Source: Mageeibacillus sp. UBA3781 (lineage in GTDB: Bacteria > Bacillota > Clostridia > Saccharofermentanales > Saccharofermentanaceae). Taken from it: a stretch of 30,310 bases of DNA. Shown in pieces: positions 6,835-12,891 of this stretch; positions within the stretch are counted from its first letter, which is position 1; every line of letters starts with the position of its first letter. The notes below the pieces were generated by a model, which worked only from the letters and a program-made list of their open reading frames with translations, ran no database searches and was not told where the DNA came from. The stretch is from NCBI GenBank assembly GCA_002368805.1, contig DFFH01000054.1, forward strand, positions 1 to 30,310. Direction: 5' to 3'. Position numbers and translations under genes: made by a program.

Positions 6835-8288
6835 AGACTCTTTACATCGACTGTTCCATGGGCGCCGCGGGCGATATGCTGAGCGCAGCGCTTTTCGAGC
6901 TTCTTCCGAAAGAAGAACAGAAAGCATTTCTCGAGAAACTGAATTCGCGCGGCATCCCGGGCGTGCAGTATGTGGCGGAACCTTCCGTTAAATGCGGCAT
7001 CACCGGCACACACATGTCGGTCCTCGTCAACGGTGAAGAAGAAGGCTGCGGATGCGATCACGAGCACCCTCACGATCATGAGCATAATGAGGAGCACGAG
7101 CATCACCACCATCACGACCACGAGCATGATGAGGGCCACGAGCATGAACATCATCATGATCATGAGCATCACCATGATGGAGCGCATGAACATACACATG
7201 AGCATGAGCACGGCCATCACCATCACAGCAGCATGCATGATATCGAGCATATCGTGGGTGATCACATGAAACTACCCACTTCTGTGGCGCTGGATGTTCT
7301 GGCAGTATATCAGGAGATCGCCGAGGCTGAGAGCCACGTGCACGGTCAGCCTGTCGATCAGATCCATTTCCATGAAGTGGGCTCGATGGACGCGGTCGCG
7401 GACATCACGGCTGTATGCCTTCTCATGAAAAAACTCGCTCCGGACGAAGTGATCGTTTCCCCGATCCACGTCGGTTCCGGCACAGTAAAATGCGCACACG
7501 GAATCCTGCCTGTCCCCGCTCCGGCTACAGCATATATCCTCCGGGGGATCCCGACCTACAGCGCAGACATCAGCGGCGAACTCTGCACGCCGACAGGTGC
7601 CGCACTTCTGAAGCATTTTGCTACGGGATTCGGAAAACAGCCTTTGATGAAGACTTCCTCCATCGGCTACGGCATGGGTAAAAAAGACTTCCCGAGAGCC
7701 AATTGCGTACGCGTTATGCTTGGTGAGACAGTAGAAGAAGAAAGCGTCGGATCTATGGCTCCCACTGATGCTGCCTTTGCTCCGGCTGCGGCTGCGGAAA
7801 GTGCGTCGGCAGTTTCTGCTTCTGCATCAGAAGCTTCCGGATCTTCTTTTTCTTCCAACGGCGACATTATCGAACTTTCTTGCAACGTCGATGACATGAC
7901 CGGCGAAGCGGTCGGATTTGCGATGGAGCGTCTTTTCGAAGCAGGCGCAAACGAAGTCTTCACCGTTCCCTGCGGCATGAAAAAATCCCGTCCTGGCCTT
8001 CTTCTTCGTGTACTCTGTAAGCCCGAAGATAAAGAGAAATTCGTACAGTTGCTTTTCAAGCATACGACGACGATCGGTATCCGCGAGACCAAGATGCAGC
8101 GCTATATGCTGGACAGACAGATCTACAAAGTCGAAACCTCTTTCGGACCCGTCCGGGTGAAGGTCTCTTCCGGATACGGCACGACGAGAAAGAAGATCGA
8201 GTATGAAGATCTCGCGAAGATCGCAAAAGAAAAAGGTATTTCTCTTTCTGAAGTGGAGAAGATTATCCAGAAAGATCTGAACGTCTGA
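6831..8288 (+). CDS. larC: LarC, nickel insertase for the nickel-pincer cofactor, with His-rich insert
   Basis: LarC is a CTP-dependent cyclometallase that puts nickel into the pincer cofactor made by LarB and LarE. The 485-residue protein opens with the family signature DCSMGAAGDM. Residues about 77-132 are a low-complexity insert with 31 histidines mixed with Asp and Glu, preceded by CGC; it is an obvious nickel-binding or storage tract. The conserved HFHEVGSMDAVADI and CTPTGAALL segments follow. A second low-complexity Ala/Ser linker (about 305-343) joins the N-terminal (LarC1) part to the C-terminal (LarC2) part with CNVDDMTGEA and CGMKKSRPG. In Lactiplantibacillus plantarum these parts are joined by ribosomal frameshifting; here they form one open frame. 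It ends only 25 bp from the end of the convergent fumarase operon. Confidence 0.93.
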   Translation: MKTLYIDCSMGAAGDMLSAALFELLPKEEQKAFLEKLNSRGIPGVQYVAEPSVKCGITGTHMSVLVNGEEEGCGCDHEHPHDHEHNEEHEHHHHHDHEHDEGHEHEHHHDHEHHHDGAHEHTHEHEHGHHHHSSMHDIEHIVGDHMKLPTSVALDVLAVYQEIAEAESHVHGQPVDQIHFHEVGSMDAVADITAVCLLMKKLAPDEVIVSPIHVGSGTVKCAHGILPVPAPATAYILRGIPTYSADISGELCTPTGAALLKHFATGFGKQPLMKTSSIGYGMGKKDFPRANCVRVMLGETVEEESVGSMAPTDAAFAPAAAAESASAVSASASEASGSSFSSNGDIIELSCNVDDMTGEAVGFAMERLFEAGANEVFTVPCGMKKSRPGLLLRVLCKPEDKEKFVQLLFKHTTTIGIRETKMQRYMLDRQIYKVETSFGPVRVKVSSGYGTTRKKIEYEDLAKIAKEKGISLSEVEKIIQKDLNV

Positions 8289-8313
8289 CACAGTTCTCCT
8301 GCGCGCACAGGAT

Positions 8314-8898
8314 TTATTTCTGTACGAGCTTATCGAATCGCTCTTTGAAGATCTTCGTGTTGTTCTCGAAGAGGTTGTTGCCCTGCGTGTCGATCGATAC
8401 GACCAGCGGGCCGAACTCCTTGACCTTCATGATCCAGAGGGCCTCCGGCATGCCGAGGTCCATCCACTCGACGCCCTGAAGCTCTTCGACTTCCTGCGCG
8501 GCGACTACGGCACATCCGCCCGGATATGCACAGTGGATCGCACCAAACTTCTTGCATGCTTCGGTCGTCTTTTCGAGCATACCGCCCTTACCGATGATCA
8601 CACGGATACCTGTCTGCTCGATGAAGTCTGCCTCCGCAGCTTCCATACGGCGGCTCGTCGTAGGTCCGATCGAGACCATGTACTGCTTGCCGTTCTCGTC
8701 CTTTCCGACGATCGGACCGGCGTGGATGATCGCGCCGTCTTTGAACTCGAAGTTTTCCGGGAATACCTTCTCATGTACGACTCTTTTGTGGCCGCTGTCA
8801 CGGCAGGTCGCGAGCATACCTGTAAGATAAACGGTATCTCCGATCTTCAGGTCCTTGATCTGATCATATGTAATAGGAGTGGTCAGTACTTTTTTCAT
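8314..8898 (-). CDS. Class I fumarate hydratase, beta subunit (C-terminal domain type)
   Basis: The small subunit of a two-subunit Fe-S hydro-lyase of the fumarase/L-tartrate dehydratase family, interconverting fumarate and malate. The 194-residue protein matches the C-terminal domain of one-chain class I fumarases: LKIGDTVYLTG near the start, HAGPIVGK, the substrate-loop GPTTSRRM, IGKGGM and YPGGCAVVAA. The start is placed at the ATG read from 8898, with GAGGAGG about 10 bp upstream; a GTG nine bases earlier would sit one base from that site, too close. It lies 15 bp after the alpha subunit, whose stop overlaps this ribosome binding site, so the subunits are made together. Fumarase is favoured over tartrate dehydratase only by general frequency in Clostridia. 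Confidence 0.88.
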   Translation of the reverse strand: MKKVLTTPITYDQIKDLKIGDTVYLTGMLATCRDSGHKRVVHEKVFPENFEFKDGAIIHAGPIVGKDENGKQYMVSIGPTTSRRMEAAEADFIEQTGIRVIIGKGGMLEKTTEACKKFGAIHCAYPGGCAVVAAQEVEELQGVEWMDLGMPEALWIMKVKEFGPLVVSIDTQGNNLFENNTKIFKERFDKLVQK

Positions 8899-8913
8899 AG
8901 ATCTCACACCTCC

Positions 8914-9834
8914 TCAGCCTTTCTTTGCTTCTGCCGCAGCGGCAAGTGCTTTTTTATGGGAAATGATCTCGGAACTGAGATCCTTATGGATGATGATCTC
9001 GCCTCTTCTTGTGGCCCAGCAGCCGGTCGTGATACCGACACCCAGTGTTGCCGGGTGGTGCGCTGCGGCTTCGATATTTACATTTAATACCGTGTGGCTG
9101 CCGCCGAATCCCAGAGGTGCGATACCAAGAGAATCGAGACCCGCCTGGATCTCATCCTCGAGCTTGGCCACTTCCGGATAAGAAGAACGTGTGCCGATCG
9201 GACGAAGAAGTGCTTTTTTCGAAAGCATCGCGGAGGTCGCCGCGCAGGTGCCGAGGCCGATACCGATGCACAGCGGCGGGCAGGCATTTACGCCCCAGTC
9301 GAGGATCGTCTGATAGACAAACTTCTTGATTCCCTCGACGCCCTCAAGTGGCATCAGAACCTTGCTTCTGCCGGGGAGCGAGCATCCGCCGCCGGCCATA
9401 TACATGCGGAGGCGCAGATCCGAAGATCCCGAAACAAGATCATATTCGATATAAGGAGCGCCGTAGCCGGTGTTGTCGCCGGTATTGTGTTCGCCGAGCG
9501 GCTCCACGACATTCGGACGCAGAGGTGTCTCGAGCGTTGCTTTTCGAGCGGCCTCAACAAGGACACTCTCGATATCCGCCAGATACGGGAATTCCGTTCC
9601 GACCTCGACGAAATACTGGAGAACGCCGGTATCCTGGCAAAGCGGACGGTGAAGTTCTTTTGCGAGAGAAAGGTCCTCGATCATGCAGTCATACATCGTC
9701 TTCGCGTTCTCGATCGTCTCGGAATCACGGAGCTCGCGAAGTCTTTTTTCTACGTCATCCGGCAGGTAAATGCCCGTCATCGCGGTGAAGTCCTGCACGG
9801 TCTTAATAAACTGATTTCTCAATGCTTCTTCCAT
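8914..9834 (-). CDS. Class I fumarate hydratase, alpha subunit (Fe-S catalytic domain)
   Basis: The large subunit, carrying the [4Fe-4S] cluster that activates the substrate hydroxyl in fumarate/malate interconversion in the cytoplasm. At 306 residues it has normal length. Three cysteines sit in the expected places: C66 in PLCQDTG, C185 in ACPPLC and C272 in TTGCWATRRG. Other family marks are RPNVVEPLGEHNTGDNTG, the Gly-rich AGGGCSLPGRS and GFGGSHTVLNVNIE. AAGGAGG is 4-5 bp before the ATG, and a well-formed promoter lies upstream. Together with the beta subunit it would serve the reductive, succinate-forming branch or malate metabolism. L-tartrate dehydratase (TtdAB) has the same architecture and remains an alternative. 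Oxygen lability of such clusters fits an anaerobe. Confidence 0.9.
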   Translation of the reverse strand: MEEALRNQFIKTVQDFTAMTGIYLPDDVEKRLRELRDSETIENAKTMYDCMIEDLSLAKELHRPLCQDTGVLQYFVEVGTEFPYLADIESVLVEAARKATLETPLRPNVVEPLGEHNTGDNTGYGAPYIEYDLVSGSSDLRLRMYMAGGGCSLPGRSKVLMPLEGVEGIKKFVYQTILDWGVNACPPLCIGIGLGTCAATSAMLSKKALLRPIGTRSSYPEVAKLEDEIQAGLDSLGIAPLGFGGSHTVLNVNIEAAAHHPATLGVGITTGCWATRRGEIIIHKDLSSEIISHKKALAAAAEAKKG

Positions 9835-9877
9835 ACTGCCTCCTTGTGGTTACGTCATATGCGAAATAAGCAAAGAA

Positions 9878-9906
9878 AGTATCCCACAAAAAGTGCTGAT
9901 TTTCAA
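9878..9906 (-). promoter_or_regulatory. Sigma-A promoter for the fumarase operon
   Basis: Read on the minus strand: -35 TTGAAA (9906-9901), exactly 17 bp of spacer, -10 GATACT (9883-9878). It would give a leader of roughly 35-40 bases before the alpha-subunit ATG at 9834. Two AAAAGCAC octamers (9943-9950 and 9969-9976) lie upstream in the same 258-bp divergent region. Confidence 0.75.
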
Positions 9907-10092
9907 GTTTACGGGCGCTTCTGCTATTTCCTGTTCCGCGCCAAAAGCACCTTCCCCCGGACTTTGCGAAAAGCACTTGTCTGTTCTTCGTTTGCGCGCT
10001 TCGTAAAATCGGATAAATCTTTTCGCTTTCTTCTGTAAGATTCCTTCCGGAAATCTGTTAATAGGGGTGAAGACAATAAAGATGCGAGGTAT

Positions 10093-11274
10093 ATGAAAAT
10101 GAAAAAGTATATCCATTCCGTTCTTTTCTCCGCACTGTGTCTTTCCGTAATATTCACTTTGACCTCTTGCAAAAATGGCGGGAAGCAGGAAAAAGCGGAA
10201 ATGACGCCGACCTGTAACGGGGGAACCGACATGTCTGCCATCACAAGCGATACTACCGGAAACGAGACCCGTTCTTCACAATACACTGGAAGATACGAGC
10301 TGGCCATTCCGACGGGCACCCGTGAAATGTCCGATGACCCGGACCTTCCGGAAGAGATCGTATATTGGGACCCGTCAAGAGTCCTTGATCCCGAATATAC
10401 CCTGGAAGCGGCAACGGAAAAGTATGCTTTTGTCGCAGACCACACCACACTGATCTACAAGAGATGTGATGAACTTTCGATGTCGCACAGTTTCCGCTGC
10501 GTTGATTATGGAAGCAGGCTCTTTTCGAACGAAAACAGTGCGAAATGTCTGGATCCTGACGGGAAGATCCACGAAGGAAAAATCACGCATCTTCAGCTGA
10601 ATGCTATAGAACACGGCCCGCTCTATACCTCCTTTGAGGAGATGGCCCACGATCCGATGTGCTACTACGGAACGCAGCCCTTTGAGTTTGCGGCGGAAGA
10701 GATCCAGCTGACCGATGATCACGTCATACAGCACATCACAGATACGATAAGCTCTAGAGAGTTTCTGTATTACGGAAAGGTCACAAGCGGAAATCTGCTT
10801 GCTGTCACCTTCGAAAACAACAATAGCGATGATCCCCTGACAGAAAATGATATCGGAGATTTCATCCACTACGCGGAAGTGCTTCTCGATCATCTGGAAG
10901 AGGATAACGGTTCTGAACCATATATCTACGATAAGATCGTGAATACTCCGATCCTCGGCGGGATGCACATTGCCGGTTTTAATTATCTGAGTAGTGTAGA
11001 TCGTACGTCCTTAAGACTTATGACCCGTCCGGATTCTGACTTTTTCAGCATCACCCTTATCCGGGATCCGAAAAACCCGGAAGAATACGGAAGCTGGGAA
11101 GATATAGGCGACATGAAATCCCAAAAAGGAGACTTCGGATCGCAAAAGCTGTACTTCACGGTGGATGGGGTTTCCTATCTGTGTTCATTTCAGAACAGAA
11201 CCGGAGAGTTTGCGGACTTTACTTCCTCTTCTGATCTTCTCGATTTCATCCGGGCAAACTGTTATGTGAGATGA
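10093..11274 (+). CDS. Lipoprotein of unknown function
   Basis: A 393-residue exported lipoprotein. It has a basic start (MKMKKY), a hydrophobic core and lipobox TLTSC with Cys26, then a Thr/Ser/Gly-rich tether to about residue 65. The remaining roughly 330 residues form an acidic soluble domain with no recognised motif; cysteines occur at scattered places such as YKRCDE, FRCVDYG and DPMCYYG. The start is ATG 10093 with GCGAGG 3 bp upstream; the ATG at 10099 is an alternative. It is followed 112 bp later by an ECF sigma/anti-sigma pair on the same strand and could be part of the same envelope response, but a separate promoter is possible. Orphan by sequence inspection. Confidence 0.78.
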   Translation: MKMKKYIHSVLFSALCLSVIFTLTSCKNGGKQEKAEMTPTCNGGTDMSAITSDTTGNETRSSQYTGRYELAIPTGTREMSDDPDLPEEIVYWDPSRVLDPEYTLEAATEKYAFVADHTTLIYKRCDELSMSHSFRCVDYGSRLFSNENSAKCLDPDGKIHEGKITHLQLNAIEHGPLYTSFEEMAHDPMCYYGTQPFEFAAEEIQLTDDHVIQHITDTISSREFLYYGKVTSGNLLAVTFENNNSDDPLTENDIGDFIHYAEVLLDHLEEDNGSEPYIYDKIVNTPILGGMHIAGFNYLSSVDRTSLRLMTRPDSDFFSITLIRDPKNPEEYGSWEDIGDMKSQKGDFGSQKLYFTVDGVSYLCSFQNRTGEFADFTSSSDLLDFIRANCYVR

Positions 11275-11386
11275 TCCTATGAAGCATATATGGCATATGG
11301 AAAAAGAGAACGCCAGTGGGTGTGATATAGTAAGAGAAGATGGGTATATTTCCAGCCGGATCTTCGGCCGGAACAGGGAGTGGAAA

Positions 11387-11947
11387 ATGGACGATACTTC
11401 AATCGTAAAAATGTTATGGGACCGATGTGAGCAGGCGCTAAAAGAACTCGCCGCAAAGTACGGGCGCTTCTGCCATAAGATCGCGCTGAATATCCTCGGC
11501 AGCTCGGAGGATGCGGAGGAGTGCGTCAACGATACATACCTTTCGGTATGGAACAGCATCCCCCCTCAACGGCCTTCCGTACTTCCTCCCTACGTCGGCC
11601 GCATCACGAAGAACCATGCACTGAATTTGTATAACAAGAAGCACGCCGAAAAGCGCGGCGGAAGCAATCTGACTTTAGTATTTGAAGAACTGGACGAAGT
11701 GATCGCCGGGTATGAGTCGGCGGACAGCGCGCTTTACCGCCGGGAACTGCTCTCCGTGATCAATGAATTCCTTGAGGTTCTTCCCGCAGATAAAAGGAAG
11801 ATCTTCGTCCGCCGCTACTGGTACGCAGACAGCGTAAAAGACATCGCCGCACGCATGCATATGACGGAGAATAATGTGTCCGTCTCCCTGAACCGCATGC
11901 GGAGCCGGCTGCGTGAGATACTTCAGGAAGGAGGTTTACTCTCATGA
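11387..11947 (+). CDS. ECF-type RNA polymerase sigma factor
   Basis: A group IV (extracytoplasmic function) sigma factor directing RNA polymerase to a small regulon, usually envelope or stress genes. The ATG at 11387 is chosen: GGGAG lies about 7 bp upstream and the resulting 186 residues are normal for the family. The frame is open back to 11279, which would add 36 unrelated residues. Region 2 spans about 16-90 (KYGRFCHKIALNILGSSEDAEE, then VNDTYLSVWNSIPP and YVGRITKNHALNLY). Region 4 spans about 122-180, with the helix-turn-helix VKDIAARMHMTENNVSVSLNR. The downstream gene overlaps by 4 bp and encodes a membrane protein, the usual anti-sigma arrangement. Its target promoters are unknown; autoregulation would be typical. 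Confidence 0.9.
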   Translation: MDDTSIVKMLWDRCEQALKELAAKYGRFCHKIALNILGSSEDAEECVNDTYLSVWNSIPPQRPSVLPPYVGRITKNHALNLYNKKHAEKRGGSNLTLVFEELDEVIAGYESADSALYRRELLSVINEFLEVLPADKRKIFVRRYWYADSVKDIAARMHMTENNVSVSLNRMRSRLREILQEGGLLS

Positions 11948-12771
11948 ACGGAAAAGAGCTATTTGATGTGATCAACGACATCGATGATAAATATGTTTCG
12001 GAAGCAGGAGAAGAAGCCGGAGCAGTAACGTCTCCGGATACGGCAAAAGCACCCGCCGCAAACCCGTTCCTGCGGATCGTAAAGCGGTACATCCTTCCGG
12101 GAGCAGTGGCAGCCGCTGCGCTGGGACTCATCGCTTTCGGGATCTGGAGTTCCGGTGTGCTGGGTAATAAAAGAGTGAGTCTCGATACGACAACACGGCC
12201 GACGAATGCTACTGAAGTCCCCACGGCAATAATTCCGACAGATCCTACGGATTCTACGACTATGCCTTCGAGGCCTACCGATGATACGACCGGAATGCCT
12301 CCCACGGAATCTACAGATGCTACGACGCTTCCGGATCATACGGAAAAACCTTCGACCGGACCGACCAACTTCCACGGCGATTGCACTATTTCCGTCTCTA
12401 TCCCCCAGGATAAAATGATCGAAAAAGACGGCGTCCTCGTTCCCTCGGTATTAGAGCTCACCATCACGAACGAAGGTGAATCTCCTCTTTATGTCGAAGA
12501 AGTTTTCACTCTTCTGAAGCAGGGAGCCGATGGTGAATGGGAAGATGGCGCATTATTCCGCCATGAGACGATGCCCTTAAGCGAGAGATGCGTCGCAGCA
12601 GGAGAGACCTCCGTCATCACGATCGGAATTCTTCCGGAGCATTACACACTCTGGAGCGGCCCTGCGCGGCTCGTCATCAATGTGCATTTCTATGAACCGG
12701 ATCCGGATGACTGGATGAAGGTCCTGTACGACACCGCATTCTACATGAAGGTCGCAGATTTCTATCTGTAA
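11944..12771 (+). CDS. Probable membrane anti-sigma factor
   Basis: A 275-residue single-pass membrane protein overlapping the sigma gene by 4 bp (ATGA). Residues 1-46 form a short acidic cytoplasmic segment (MNGKELFDVINDIDDKYV) that would hold the sigma factor. One transmembrane helix follows at about 49-71, then a Thr/Pro/Asp-rich stalk of about 70 residues built of imperfect PTxxTT units, and an extracytoplasmic beta-sandwich-like domain from about 145 to the end. No zinc-binding HxxxCxxC motif of classical ZAS anti-sigma factors is present, so the assignment rests on position, topology and the short acidic N-terminus, an arrangement common for Clostridial ECF partners. The outer domain probably senses an envelope signal. 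The bidirectional terminator follows directly. Confidence 0.7.
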   Translation: MNGKELFDVINDIDDKYVSEAGEEAGAVTSPDTAKAPAANPFLRIVKRYILPGAVAAAALGLIAFGIWSSGVLGNKRVSLDTTTRPTNATEVPTAIIPTDPTDSTTMPSRPTDDTTGMPPTESTDATTLPDHTEKPSTGPTNFHGDCTISVSIPQDKMIEKDGVLVPSVLELTITNEGESPLYVEEVFTLLKQGADGEWEDGALFRHETMPLSERCVAAGETSVITIGILPEHYTLWSGPARLVINVHFYEPDPDDWMKVLYDTAFYMKVADFYL

Positions 12772-12794
12772 GCTTTCCGATTAGAAAGAAAACG

Positions 12795-12832
12795 GGGGGC
12801 GGCTCATCGTCTTGAGCTGCCCCCTTCTTTTT
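12795..12832. terminator. Bidirectional terminator between convergent genes
   Basis: A 12-bp stem (GGGGGCGGCTCA at 12795-12806 with TGAGCTGCCCCC at 12813-12824, one G-U pair) is followed on the plus strand by TTCTTTTT. On the minus strand it is followed by GTTTTCTTTC, so it can also end the GH115 transcript. Confidence 0.88.
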
Positions 12833-12841
12833 AAACTTTGC

Positions 12842-12891
12842 AATTTTCCCCGGGTCTGTTATAGGTAATTTTCCGCGGGTCCGTTATAGGA
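12842..12891. repeat. 25-bp tandem duplication across the GH115 stop codon
   Basis: Copies at 12842-12866 and 12867-12891 differ at three positions. Because 25 is not a multiple of three, the second copy is read out of phase. The TAA stop of the GH115 gene (12861-12859) arises within the downstream copy, just after the codons for NGPAENYL. Confidence 0.85.

Noticed and set aside
8289..8313. Terminator between larC and the fumarase operon
   Set aside because: Only a weak 5-bp stem (TCCTG/CAGGA) without a T tract is present, so no terminator is called.
9094..10038. 314-codon plus-strand frame opposite the fumarase alpha gene
   Set aside because: Antisense shadow of a clear enzyme gene; it also runs through the fumarase promoter and has no recognisable domain.
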